64,000 nucleotides of DNA. Origin: Euclidia mi (Eukaryota; Arthropoda; Insecta; Lepidoptera; Erebidae). Numbering within the stretch: the stretch's first letter is position 1; every line of letters starts with the position of its first letter. Shown piece by piece: positions 22,645-33,490 of this stretch. Under the pieces are notes generated by a model. The model had not been told where the DNA came from. It worked only from the letters and a program-made list of their open reading frames with translations, and did not search any database. The stretch covers positions 95,782,051 to 95,846,050 of the forward strand of contig OX123182.2 of assembly GCA_944739405.2 (NCBI GenBank), read 5' to 3'. Both the position numbers and the translations under genes were made by a program.

Positions 22645-23220
22645 TTATGTAGTTAAAAAATAAAAACACTAAGTCTTAAAACGGTCCACAAAAATACGTA
22701 ATAATTGGTAAATGCATAACTAATACTATGACCGAGCCGCGTACTATCATAGTAAACTGACCCATTGATAAATCTCCCCCCTTCCCTCTGCGCCTGCGCC
22801 GCGCCCCGACGATGCGACAAACAGTGCTAAATTGCTAGTGAAAGTGAGCGTATCTATTTTTTCGTTGCAAAAGTTAATTGTTTGTCTACGTTTGCCCGCC
22901 GCGATGGCCTATCATATCAGTTCATATCACGGGAGTATGTAGCTATGCTTTGTGCGTACTTTTTGAGTGGAAAAATCGCGAGTGCAGCTGTGTACCCATG
23001 GACATCTTATTGTGAGTGTACAAAAGTGAGCCGTTAGTGTCGAACAATTAAAACAGCGCATATTGGATGCTTTTGACAAAGTAAAAAGACAGAAGCGCAC
23101 ATCTCTTGTTAAAAAATTGTCTGAGTATTCCCTTCATACCTTCGAAATGTCCACCACCGTTGTCAATACAACGGTGGTGGACATTTCGAAGGACAAAAGA
23201 AATACTTGTAAGTTTAGTAA
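22645..23220 (+). other. GC-richer leader-like segment with a short open frame
   Basis: A CG-rich block (CTGCGCCTGCGCCGCGCCCC near 22790) is followed by a frame without a methionine, open from the stop near 23033 to 23221. It reads EQLKQRILDAFDKVKRQKR then TSLVKKLSEYS. The frame passes through a perfect hairpin at 23139-23192 and then meets a consensus splice donor (TTGTAAGTTT, near 23208). It could be the first exon of an uncharacterised gene or the 5' part of a DNA transposon. I cannot identify the family. Confidence 0.3.
23139..23192. repeat. perfect 24-bp inverted repeat, 6-nt loop
   Basis: CCTTCGAAATGTCCACCACC and its continuation GTTG (23139-23162) are exactly reverse-complemented at 23169-23192, with TCAATA as the loop. 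No mismatch is present. The reading frame across it stays open, so translated arms give ATG-like STTVV and TTVVD stretches. Confidence 0.95.
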
Positions 23221-23257
23221 ATAATACGTACTTAAATAAATAATAATTTGATGCGGG

Positions 23258-23345
23258 CGGCTAAGAATCGGCCTGTGTGGAGAACTTTGAGGGAGACCTA
23301 TGTCCAGCAGTGAACGTCTCTAGGCTGACATGATGATGAAATAAT
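23258..23345 (+). repeat. SINE 3' fragment
   Basis: CGGCCTGTGTGGAGAACTTT, then GGGAGACCTATGTCCAGCAG and TGATGATGAA, is the usual 3' end of lepidopteran SINE/LINE elements. The 5' part is missing. Confidence 0.65.
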
Positions 23346-24033
23346 ATTTGTAAATAGCAGATGATTCTTACTTCATAAATATGCCAAAATTACTATTTTC
23401 TTTTATTACAGAATACCTATATATATATTCTTTTATTTTGATATGAGTTTGCTTTCTAAATACATACCTCCGTATTTAATTACTTGTAAAAAGATAAATT
23501 TTGCCGGTCCTAAGCCCGGATGAAGTATAAAGGAGAGGGTAGAATTAAGAAAAATAAAAGGTAACTACCTACACTTATTATTTTGCTTCATTTTATTGTC
23601 TAAGGCTACCTGCATTATAAGTGCGACGGAAAGAATGCGTAAGAGTAGGGCGGAAAGTAAGTACTATCAATGGAGTAGTGAATGAATTGTAAAATATGTC
23701 TATGATTTAGGTGAGATTTTCTACAAAAAACAAATGATTATAACTTTGCTATTTAAAGTATTATGAAACTCTTACGTCACATATATGATAATAATGTCTT
23801 CGCTAATTTGTCCTTAAAGCTTTTGTACTAATTAAAAAAATGTGGTGTATATACGTTTACCTTTTTATCCAAATCGGTATAATTCAACGTTACAATTGAT
23901 GATCGATCAAAGAAATATTGGTACGGGCCAACCACAGAATAAAATAATAACATGTCTGTCAATACAAATACAATGCTTGGAGAATGGCTTGTCCAAGCAC
24001 CGAGTTACCCCGAATCAAATCTATTCAGAGGCA
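23346..24033. other. no recognisable gene
   Basis: AT-rich sequence. A 137-codon frame at 23842-24255 is mostly a shadow of the retroelement frame described next. Confidence 0.4.
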
Positions 24034-25584
24034 TTAGGATGGGCCACTTTGCAGCGTGGTACGAGAAAATCTCTTAAGTACGTCGTCCAATGCTGCAGAG
24101 CGTGCTCGTTTGCTGGCTGTGGGAGAGTGGGAGTCGGGACTTTGGCTTCAGGCACTGCCATCGTCCAACATAGCTACCATGTTGGACGATACGACTTTCC
24201 GCATTGCTTCTTGCCTTCGTTTAGGTGTTGTGTAGAGTTTGGGCTAAAATTGTGAGTGGAAGCGATTAATTCATCCAGTCTTAGCCCAAGGCAAGGGTCT
24301 AACATATACTGTGTGCACAGTGAATTACAAGATTACAATATTAATTTACTTACCAAATCTTCACTGGATGTCAGGCTTGGAGCTAAGTTAGAAATACACA
24401 CAGATCTAAACTTGGCCAATATTAGCTGGTGAATTATCTAAATACTTAGCTATTAGGCTGCAAACGCGACGTCTTCAAGACACGATGGCACGTGGACGTC
24501 GACACCGGATTCACACAATTTTCGCAAATGTTCAATATTTCACAAATCTATCACAATTTACCGATGCCAGCACTAGATCAAGCGGCATTCACGAGGGTTT
24601 ACGACACGAATTCATTTCGACACCACTACGATTCGCGAAGCACCCATGTGCTTTCAAGGGGCGATATTTCCAATGGAGGACAAAACCGTAGGTATCAATT
24701 TACTTTTGTCAATCGCTCACAACCTCGTCGGACAACTTAATATAGCGACGGTTGCGAGGTTGTTAATCAATATAATTAATTCCAAAACGAAAAAATACAA
24801 AACTGCGTGAGCGCAAGAAATTCAACGTGTCGTCAAGCGAATTTTCCAGAACAACCAAGAGAATGACAGTTCATAGTGTGACCATAATCAAAATCTACAA
24901 TAGACTAAACAAAACGTTACTAAACCAATATAATCGATTTGACTTATCATAAAAACTATTTCTATTTCAAACAGGTGTGCCATGTGTTTCTGCACATATC
25001 GCTGTCACTGTGGAGAGGCTGTCGACAGCCTTGGTCACCATGGTCTGTCATGCAGCAGGAGCGCAGGTCGTATTTCACGACACGCCAACCTCAATGACAT
25101 ACTTCGCCGAGCTCTTGCCACCGCTCGCGTTCCAGCCCAACTTGAACCTCAGGGCTTGGCACTCGACGATGGTATGAGACCAGACGGTATGTCTTTACTG
25201 CCATGGAAGCTGGGTAGGCCTTTGGTATGGGACGCAACATGTGTCGACACCCTTGCGCCATCTCATCTTCCTAGCAAAGCGGGTTGTGCGGGCGCTGCTG
25301 CTGCTTCAGCGGAGACTCTCAAAAGGCGCAAATACATAAATCTAGTAGGGGATTATGTATTTGAGCCATTTGGAGTTGAAACGTTGGGACCATGGGGTCC
25401 AAGTGCGAGATCTCTTTTTTTGAGACATCTTGCAAAGACACTTGTTGACGCCTCGCGTGACCAGAAGGCTGGCCTATATTTGACATAAAAGATCAGCATA
25501 GCCATACAACGTGGCAATGCTGCCAGCATTCTGGACACACTTCCAATTGATGGCGATGTGGAGGATTTCCATGACGCCCTTTAA
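24034..25584 (+). pseudogene. retroelement ORF C-terminus with RLE-like nuclease, broken
   Basis: The upstream piece (24034-24228) reads AERARLLAVGEWESGLWLQA then FRIASCLRLG. The downstream piece (24973-25488) has RCHCGEAVDSLGHHGLSC, a CXC...H...C zinc-binding block, then RPDGMSLLPW and LVWDATCVDT. R-PDG followed by WDAT resembles the PD-(D/E)XK restriction-like endonuclease at the C-terminus of some non-LTR retrotransposons. The two halves are separated by a 744-bp insertion. There is a two-base frameshift near 24990, a stop at 25486 (after KAGLYLT), and then recognisable coding (ISIAIQRGNAASIL) to 25584. The full ORF with its RT is not present, so this is a truncated dead copy. Confidence 0.65.
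24229..24972. mobile_element. 744-bp insertion of unknown class splitting the RLE-type ORF
   Basis: AGGTGT occurs on both sides (24223-24228 and 24973-24978), and removing one copy plus the insert rejoins the coding sequence in frame at LRLG-V. The insert has no recognised termini. Its right end (CTATTTCAAACAG) resembles a splice acceptor, so an intron is a competing reading, but the left edge (GTGTTGTGTAG) is a poor donor. Two short frames at 24485-24740 have no known motif. Confidence 0.55.
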
Positions 25585-25897
25585 ATGTTGCTTTTACTTT
25601 TTTATGTATTGCCTTTTATTTTTTAGTTATTTAAATATATAAATTATTGTTTTAATTTATGTGTAAATAGCCACTTACTTATAGATAGTTTTAATGCAAT
25701 TGTATTTAAATCTTACAATAAATGCCCCTTACTTTCAACGCAGACTTATCCTATACAAAATAAATTATTATGCCAACATGTTTTGATTCATGTTGTAAAA
25801 CATATTTTAAAATATAGCATGTATGTATCATTTGGCCTTATCTTAAATATGAATTTGAATATTTTCATGTTCCGTGACCATCACACTATTGCAATAA
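25585..25897. other. AT-rich 3' flank of the RLE-type fragment
   Basis: Very AT-rich with an AATAAA-like CAATAAATGCCC near 25718. It may be the 3' untranslated region of the retroelement; no terminal structure is visible. Confidence 0.35.
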
Positions 25898-26232
25898 AAA
25901 AGGTCGACGATACCGAACTCAACTAGAGACAAAGGATAAGAGATATATAGAATAATGCAGAAATGGGTTCCAGGAAAATACCTGACGTGCAGTGTCCTGC
26001 TCTATGCGCCGACTATGCTTCGACACGTGTTTCGCCTCTCCACGAGGCATCTTCAGGACCGATGGGCAACGACTGGCTCAGTCCACCCACATTTCCGCAT
26101 TATTCCTTAAATCCCTTATTCTTTGTCTTTAGAGGAGTTCGGTATTGTCAACCTTTTTCTATTACAATAGTTAGGGTGGGCAATCCGAGGGTGCGTGGTT
26201 GGTTTCTCTTTCCTTCCATTAGGTTAAAATAG
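25898..26232 (+). repeat. foldback repeat, Penelope-associated type
   Basis: Imperfect inverted repeats lie at 25898-25958 (GATACCGAACTC, GACAAAGGATAAGAGATATA) and 26098-26160 (TCTTTGTCTTTAGAGGAG, TTCGGTATTGTC). Between them is CGACACGTGTTTCGCCTCTC with CACGAGGCATCTTCAGGACC, a passage common at the ends of lepidopteran Penelope-like elements. The tail TAGTTAGGGTGGGCAATCCG to ATTAGGTTAAAATAGG is shared with 31077-31202. It may be a MITE-like foldback or a terminal repeat of a Penelope element. Confidence 0.55.
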
Positions 26233-26542
26233 GTACCTATGGCAATTACTTTCCAACGTAAGGACATACTTGCCAAAACCGCCTGTTAACCTTTTTCTTA
26301 TTTTTATTAATTGTAAATTGTTTCTTGCCACACAGATCACAGAGGTTGTAATACAACTGTACATTTTTATGACTGATAGCTTATTTACGTCGATATCCGT
26401 CATTCTCAATGGCAAAAAGTCGTGTGTAACTGTAATGAATCAATAATATTTCATCGATGAATTACTTGTAACTAGAAAACCTTAGAGCCATCAAATCATA
26501 GTACCTACATATTTCAAATACTGCTTATGTTTTATTTTTTTA

Positions 26543-26786
26543 TAGACTCATGCCAATATCCCCGAAGGGGTAGGCAGAGGCGAAATATTATACCCACATT
26601 TCGCCATGAATATTTAGGTCCCACGTAAAAGAGGGCGAGCCTATTGCCGTTACTGGGTACATCTACAGACTAAGTGCTGCTACTGAGAATTCGGAAAACC
26701 CAGTTACACTTGCCCGACACGGGTATCGAACCCGGGACCTTCGATCAGCAGTCGCATACGCAATCCACTAGACCTCGGAGGCAGTC
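26543..26786 (-). mobile_element. tRNA-derived SINE, inverted
   Basis: The plus strand shows CCCCGAAGGGGTAGGCAGAG, then CCCACGTAAAAGAGGGCGAG and GGTATCGAACCCGGGACC, which is a B box in reverse. It ends in a reversed tRNA-like head (CCACTAGACCTCGGAGGC). It is the same family as the SINEs at 9106 and 12592. Confidence 0.8.
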
Positions 26787-27961
26787 AAATACTGAAAGCG
26801 TAGCATATTGAAATAATATATTTCTCTAGCTCTTGAAATATGAAACAGCAGAGCACACGCCATCAATAAAATCAGCAGCCATCGAAATAAAGCTTACATA
26901 TAATATAATGTTTGCATGTTACACAAGAGAGCTGATTCGTGTGTTTTTCTTTCATTACCAAGTCAGCAAAGCGAAGTGTAGTTTACCTTAAGTAAACTGT
27001 TCACCTCCTACACACTTTAACAAAGAGTTGGTTATGAATACGTTACAATTAGACAAGTATTTTAAGTTCATACGAAATTTCACCATTTAACTTTTCAGCG
27101 CGTGCAAAGTTTTAATCAAAGCTTTGTTGTGTTGACATTTTTGGGTGTTCTCCTTAATAACAAAATACCCACATGTCCTAAATAACCTCGCGTAAAGGCT
27201 GTGAGGAAGTTTTGGATAGTTCAACTTTTTGTTGCTGGTTGTTGACGGTGCTAAGTGGTTGCTTATTGCGGTTTCTTTAATGTGTGAATACTGCTTGACT
27301 ATGAGACTGTATGTGAAACTTATACATCACGTAACCAATTTATCTTAATATGTAAAACTGTACCTCAATCTATAAAAATTCAGTGTAAAAAATATTCTAT
27401 ACATGGATGTTGTTTGAAAAGCTAAATAAAAGAGACTAAGACCAAAGAAATTCTCTTGTGTCAGAAATAATTCATGTTCAACTTTACAAGCATTTAATAT
27501 ACGGGCATAAAGAAAGGTTTAGAAGAAATGTTTTGTTACATTTAGAAATTCACAAAGCTTAAAGTAAGTACTACAAACAATATACTGACTATGAAAGTTT
27601 AAGATTTGTAAGTAATACCTATTTAATGATGCTACAGTTCGTCTATTGTTAACGAGGAAGCTTGGTAGAAGTTTGTAGTATAAATTACTATAAAGGGACA
27701 ACGCTTGTAAAAATATTAATGTTTTCTGGTGAAAAACTTGGCTTCGTTTTGGTTTGATATAAATATTTTTTATTTACGGCAACCAAGTTCATGTAATTTT
27801 TTAATTATTTTTATTTACTTAATAGTATAGTTTATTACAATTTTATCACATTAGGTTCGTACTGTGCGCGCAGTTCATGACTCTTTAACAACAAATGAAA
27901 ATATCACTTAATTATATAAAAATAAATCGGTTTCACCTCGCCAAACATACTTTAGATACTT
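26787..27961. other. no recognisable gene
   Basis: AT-rich sequence without a long frame or a recognised repeat. Confidence 0.4.
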
Positions 27962-28230
27962 TGGCGGTCTGCCGTGTGTCGTTCTTTCGATACCCATACG
28001 AGACAACAGTGTTGTCTTGTATGGGTAATGTCACTACCCCATATCATCCCATGGGTGGCGTAAGAGCCGACAGAGGGAGCATATTATGGAGAGAACAACA
28101 CTGTAAGAGAAGGAAAACTTGATACAAACCCCATACCAACCTGTTTGGCCAGCGTGGTATAGTAAGCTGTTTCCTCCTTTCAAAGGAGAGGCCTAGTCCA
28201 GCAGTGGACTATTAGAGGCTGATGTGATAT
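27962..28230 (+). mobile_element. SINE with GTCGTAAGAGCC-type body
   Basis: It contains CACTACCCCATATCATCCCA and GGCGTAAGAGCCGACAGAGG, then CCAACCTGTTTGGCCAGCG and GCCTAGTCCAGCAGTGGAC, ending in GGCTGATGTGAT. It is the same family as 46520-46769 and 56219-56468. Near its start, ATACCCATACGAGACAACA followed by GTTGTCTTGTATGGGTA forms a local inverted repeat not present in the other copies. Confidence 0.7.
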
Positions 28231-30018
28231 TTAGTTATAAAACAAACTCTGAATTAAAAACATATCCAAAAAGAGTTATTTATCAGCAAAAGAAATTACG
28301 TCATCAAATAAGTTATACCAAACTTCACACGTCATATTTTATAGTTCATCAGACGATTTTTGCTACATTATTCAAAAGAAGAAACATTAATTTTATTCTG
28401 TCTGTCGAGCAAAAAAACGCGGCCTCCTATCAATCGTCGCTATGTCAAGATGTGGGCGATAACTTACTGAGATATATAGATCACTCTTACTTATATGGTT
28501 TTAGAGGGTCAGATACGAATAGGATCACCAGTCTTATACAATTACGCGTCATTTATGAAATTAGAGTTTTCATTGCGGACACTATTCCATTACTCATTGT
28601 GAAATAGAGATAATACGAATATAAAATCATAAAATTCGGTTTTGTCGCCTGTCTTACGAAGATACTGTTAAAAGCACATTGACTTGTTTGTAACAAGGAG
28701 TTTGAAGCTGAAGATTTCCAAATTAAGAGTCCTCATCTTAAGTATGCTCAAAACTCAAAGGGAATTGTCAGAAATCGTTTTTTGTTGTTGTCGTTGGCTT
28801 GAATTTCGATTAGGGCTGACAATTAGCGGATAACAGTTTGAAGTGGTCATCTAACTTGAGAAATTGAACTATAAATTACGTTGGCACCGACGTCTTGACA
28901 TAAGTACTTGGCATAGATTGATGTGCGGAATCCGAGAAATATCGTACGCCGTTAGAATTTATAGAGGGCCTTATAAACAGATGTTGAATACGATATTTAT
29001 GGGAACGTATGTATTCAAAGCATGGTAAAGGTGCTAGGCTTATGTGCGGATTGTAATATTTACAGCAATAGTTTTAAGCTGCCACTGACACTAGCCATCT
29101 ACATTTATAGAGGAATGCAATTTTAGTGAAGTACCAGGAACTGCAAAATAAAATGGATCATCCACGAACAAATTTAAAAGTGAAACTAACTGTTGAAAGC
29201 TATGATAGCCGGCTGTTGAGAATAACTCGACATAGATAGGTTTCGTTTATAAGAGTCAATTCAAAAACTTAAAAAGTAATATAATTTAAGATGAATTGCA
29301 GTATACGTACCTTTTGTATTTTTGAGGATAAATAAATTATTATTATTCAAACCGCAAAAGTGCTCATTGACACCGAACTTCTTTCTAATACCTGATTCTA
29401 GTAGTAGTTGTATGGTTTCTAAGATATGTGCTACAAAAATTCAGATATTAAGCGACATGGTATTTGCAACTATCACTAATAATAATGCAATATATTATAT
29501 AATATCATTAATATCACGGCTGCATTGACTAAACTGTTGAGATCTGTAATTTAAGTTTACAATCAAGAATTTAGATATCTTGCATATTTGAATATTAAAT
29601 GAAGTTCAGTAACTTGGCTTTCCTAAGAAATTATCTATTGAAGTAAATTTTGATAAGTAAAGCTTAAGTGATCCAAGTTAACCTCCTCGCTTCTTAGCTC
29701 CTATTCATGTAATGTACTTTTCGCCGACTTTTAACCTGAATTTGCAGTAGTCATAACGATGTAATGAGTTTATCTTGGATACGTTACAATAATATAACAT
29801 TCTAACGAATGTTGCAGAACAGGAAAACCTTACTTTATGAAGGTAATTACAAGAATAGCATATGGAAAGAGGGGCCTTAGAGCCCCTTCACACTAGTGTT
29901 TTCGTGGCGGTTTCTCCGTAATTTTAACGCTGAGCTTGCCTGGCGTTTTTCGACCGTTAGTGTTAAGGGACCCTTGATGCTGCTCTAAAAACTTAAACAG
30001 ATATAAATTGACTCACTT
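28231..30018. other. no supported gene
   Basis: A 127-codon plus frame at 28224-28607 has no recognisable motif. The passage near 29875-29990 (GGGCCTTAGAGCCCCTTCAC) is GC-richer and may be repeat-derived, but I cannot bound it. Confidence 0.35.
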
Positions 30019-30050
30019 ATCATCATCCTAGCGCTGTCCCGGTTGTGAGC
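30019..30050 (-). repeat. SINE tail scrap
   Basis: ATCATCATCCTAGCGCTGTC CCGGTT is the reverse of the SINE 3' end GGGATAACGCTAGGGCGCTG with its GATGATGA tail. Only about 30 bases remain. Confidence 0.4.
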
Positions 30051-30225
30051 ATTAGTAACTACGGATTCGTTAGTCATCTGCAGACAAAAATTTCTAAGAT
30101 TTTAAAGTATCGTCCATCAAACTATTAGAGGTGATAACTGATATAAGAGTGTATGTCTCAAAAAAATTGATTTCAATGTTTACATTTTTATATCTACCTC
30201 CTTTTACTTCTTCTTTTATACATCC

Positions 30226-30345
30226 AGGTCGGCAACTCACTTGTGACTCCTTTTGTGATGCGGGTGTGAGCGACGGCAATTGCTTACCATCAGTCTGCTG
30301 GTTTGATTTTTTTTGTTGACTACGGTGGAAACTCTCCTTATGAGC
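30226..30345 (+). repeat. composite of LINE/MITE-like tail and Helitron scrap
   Basis: CGGCAACTCACTTGTGACTC and GGCAATTGCTTACCATCAG (to about 30307) are a very common lepidopteran repeat 3' segment. The next 38 bases, GTTGACTACGGTGGAAACTC and CTCCTTATGA, match the interior of the Helitron-like element at 8861-10440 in inverse orientation. Confidence 0.5.
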
Positions 30346-30920
30346 CATCTCAACTCGACGCCAACCCGGCCGTGAGTGTGATCAACCGGGCTTGGGACTG
30401 GCGGCGAAGGTGTGTGGAGGCTCTCCCTATAGGCGTTCGGGGCATACCCACTAAAACCACCACGGTGTCCCTACGGGTCCCGTATGTCGGCGGGGTCACG
30501 CGATTCGCGGATAGCATACTTTGACGCGACCCCGCCCGGGATGGGCCGCCGTTGATGTTAGCAAGCCCTGTCTTCTTGGGAGGCGGCGCGGACACTACGC
30601 TGCCACCTTGCCTTTTGGCAGACGGGGAACAGCCCCAGCGCTCGCCGTCCGCAGGCACTAAAACTCAGCGGCCGCAGAGGATAGGGAGGACGGCAACGCA
30701 GCAAATGGTGCGCTTCCATTTGGTCGCGGGAGATAAAAGAAGAAGAAAGAAGAAAACTCATTTATTCTGCATTAGGTTTACAGTTACAGGTTAACAGAAA
30801 GTAACTGGGGCGCGCGGCAACGCAACACCGAAACGCCTCTTCTCCCGCGATCGCGCCCGACTGCGAGGGACAGGCAGAACTGTCCCCCGCACGCGCGGAG
30901 TGAATTAGAAAGACAAGTAC
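30346..30920 (-). mobile_element. GC-rich retroelement 3' segment with AATAAA
   Basis: This block is far more GC-rich than its surroundings, with open frames on both strands (the minus frame at 30350-30658 is 102 codons) and no recognisable domain. On the minus strand, AATAAATGAG near 30755-30765 is a polyadenylation signal, followed by a purine-rich GAAGAAGAAAG-type stretch read on the plus strand. Composition and polyadenylation signal suggest the 3' part of a non-LTR retrotransposon or a processed transcript. No RT motif is present to name the clade. Confidence 0.35.
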
Positions 30921-30929
30921 AATCGCTTA

Positions 30930-31202
30930 TAAGACATGCACACCGTAGGAAAGCGCTCAGTCGTTGCCCAACGCTCCTAGGGATGCATCGTGCAGAGGCG
31001 AAACATGTGTCGAAGAATAGTTGGCGCATCATACAGCGGGATACTGTAAGTGAGGTATCTTCCTGGAACCCATACCATTCCTATATATCCCTTATCCTTT
31101 TAGAGGAGTTCGGTATTGTCAACCTGTTTCTATTGCAATAGTTGGGGTGGTCAATCCGAGTGTGCGTGGTAGGTTCCTCTTTCCTTCCATTAGGTTACAA
31201 TG
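30930..31202 (+). repeat. second Penelope-associated repeat, central part inverted
   Basis: The tail 31077-31202 (TAGAGGAGTTCGGTATTGTC, TTGCAATAGTTGGGGTGG, TTCCATTAGGTTACAATGG) matches 26131-26232 in the same orientation. The centre GCAGAGGCGAAACATGTGTC near 31000 is the reverse complement of the centre of the copy at 25898-26232. The two copies therefore differ by an inversion of the middle segment. Confidence 0.6.
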
Positions 31203-32264
31203 GAGTTCCGCCAAGTAACGCTTGATTCAATCAACTATATTTTCAACGAAGTTTTATGTGTTACCTACTTAAGAAGTAGGTATCACATTAAACTTCATAG
31301 TAAACATATTTATGTTTTATTATAATTATTTAATTATAACAAGTTAATTTCCTAACAGAGAGATTTCCAAACCAAAACAAACAATAAAGAAATAAAATAA
31401 TCTTGTTTCTTAGAATAATTATAATCTGTTTGTATCGTGAGGGCCATGGTTTGCTCAGATTAACATTTATTACGGCTAAGTGGTGTAGTAATAATTAAAT
31501 GCCTTTATTACGCCACTAACTAGGTAGGTAATGACGTCATAATAATATAAGTTAATATGGTTTACCTCGACGAAATAAATGTAATAATGTTTCATAAGGT
31601 TAATTTGCGTATTGTGTGTGTGTATTTGTGTATTTTATAAGACATGATATTTTGGAAGTCATGAGGCTCCTAAGTATATTTTCGAGTGAAGTTATATTGT
31701 TGAAAAGTTATAAATGGTGTTATGCCTCTCAATAGACAGTAGGTCTTCTGAACAGGGGATCGTCTGATGAACCGTGGTCCACCGAACGTTTCTGTGAACA
31801 TGTGTATATAGTAATCGCGTGCGAGAACCTTAATAGCGCGATTCAGGGCTAAGTTCCGTCTGTATCCGTAAGATGTCGCTAGTTGTTTTTGTTAGGTACG
31901 CCATTGTACGATAAATGATATTTTACAATATAAGAGAGTAAAATATCAAACTATCGAACGCAAAACCATCAGTTTCAACTACAAGCGTGTTTATAAAAAA
32001 AACTAATCATAATAAAACCGCTACAACCACTCACATAAAGAAATAATTCATACAGCATGCGATGAAATTTGTAAGCCGCATTTCATGATTATAATACAAT
32101 TACTACTAAAAATGAACTGTAATTAAAATACTTTACAAAAATGTACAATAAAATATTATTGCAATACACTCAACAATGCGAGCTATTTACGATGCTCTTA
32201 TTATAGCGAGAAGCGGCTATTTTGTGTTTAAAATTTATGTTAAATTCTTATTACATTATGAATA
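31203..32264. other. no recognisable gene
   Basis: AT-rich sequence; a small palindrome ACCTACTTAAGAAGTAGGT near 31264 is the only structure noticed. Confidence 0.4.
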
Positions 32265-32669
32265 AACATCTATGCATGTATGATAGTGAAAGTTGGGTAT
32301 GGCAGAAGAGACTTGAAACTAGAATACCTTAATGCTGTAAAAATGAGAGCACTGAGAAGTATGTATGGTGTGTCTTTGACTGCCAGAGTAAAGAATTGCT
32401 GTGTGAAAATAGAGTGCTGTGAGGTAAAAAAAGATGTTGTGATAAGCATCGAGAAAGATATGCTAAGGTGGCTTGGGTACATTGGGAGGATGGATGACGT
32501 AAGACTGACCAAGCAGATATATCAGGCAAGTGTGAATGGGGCAGGACAAAGGGGAAGAACTAGGCGGACGTTCGCTGACCAGATTGGAGGCATCCCAAAA
32601 ACAGGACAGGTTAGAAGTACCCTAAACTTTGAGGAATTTGAGCAGACTGAATGAAGCTAGGGAGATATG
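32265..32669 (+). pseudogene. RTE-like LINE RT C-terminal fragment, plus strand
   Basis: The plus strand reads MYDSESWVWQKRLE, a frame change, then MRALRSMYGVSLTARVKN, MLRWLGYIGRMDD and RLTKQIYQASVNG. This is the C-terminal domain of the same non-LTR retrotransposon as the minus-strand copy next to it. It is broken by an early frameshift and ends abruptly after GAGATATGTCAG, before the true C-terminus. It is older or more decayed than its partner. Confidence 0.85.
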
Positions 32670-33490
32670 TCAGGTTCAGACTCACGCCTGTTTCCCGAAG
32701 ATGTAGGCAGAGACTACGGAACGCCATTTGCAACGATCCTGACATACCTCACTTGCTTCACTCACTCCCATCAAGTTTCTCATGCATGCTCTTCTGTTAA
32801 GGATACTTCTGACTTGTCCTTTTTTCAGGATCTCTCCAATCTGGTCAGAGAACGTCCGCCTAGGTCTTCCCCTTTGTCCTGTTCCATTCACACTTGCCTT
32901 ATATATCTTCTTTGTCAGTCTATCGTCATCCATCCTCTCCATATGCCCAAACCATCTTAACATGCCTTTCTCAATGCTTGTCACTACATCTTCTGTTACC
33001 CCACACCACTCTCGTATCACACAATTCTTTACTCTGTCGGTCAAAGACACACCACACATACTTCTCAGTGCTCTCATTTCTACAGCATTTATTTTACTTT
33101 CAAATCTCTTCTGCCATACCCAACTTTCACTACCATACATAAGGGTGGGCACTAACACGCCTCTATGTACAGCCAAACGTGCCTTTTTGGACACGTTTTG
33201 ACTGTTCATAAACGCTTTCAGAGCTCCATTCACACTATTACCTGCATTAACTCTCCTTTCAATATCTTCTTCATTCTTACCATCTCTTGTAAACAACGTA
33301 CCTAAGTAAACAAACTCATTCACTTGTTCCACTCGCTGTCCATCGAACAAAACATTACAAGCCGTAACGCATTCCTCCTTTTCAAAAACCATTACTTTCG
33401 TTTTACTTACATTCACTTTCATTCCTTTCCTCTCTAACGCACCATGCATGATTGCTACCATCTCCTGCAACCGCAAAATAAAATCCATAC
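32670..33490 (-). pseudogene. RTE-like LINE RT C-terminal fragment, minus strand
   Basis: A 268-codon open frame (32682-33488) starts within the RT: VNVSKTKVMVFE, FVYLGTLFTRDGKNEEDIER, LVPTLMYGSESWVW, then a C-terminal domain RNRRACMRNLM-like and CKWRSVVSAYIFGKQA at its stop. It follows the pattern of RTE/Proto2-type lepidopteran LINEs. The catalytic FADD block, the endonuclease and ORF1 are missing because the copy is 5'-truncated at about 33490. It lies tail-to-tail with the plus-strand copy. No stops break the part that is left, which suggests a fairly recent insertion. Confidence 0.88.

Noticed and set aside
31251..31275. short palindrome ACCTACTTAAGAAGTAGGT
   Set aside because: A nine-base stem in AT-rich DNA is expected by chance at this window size.
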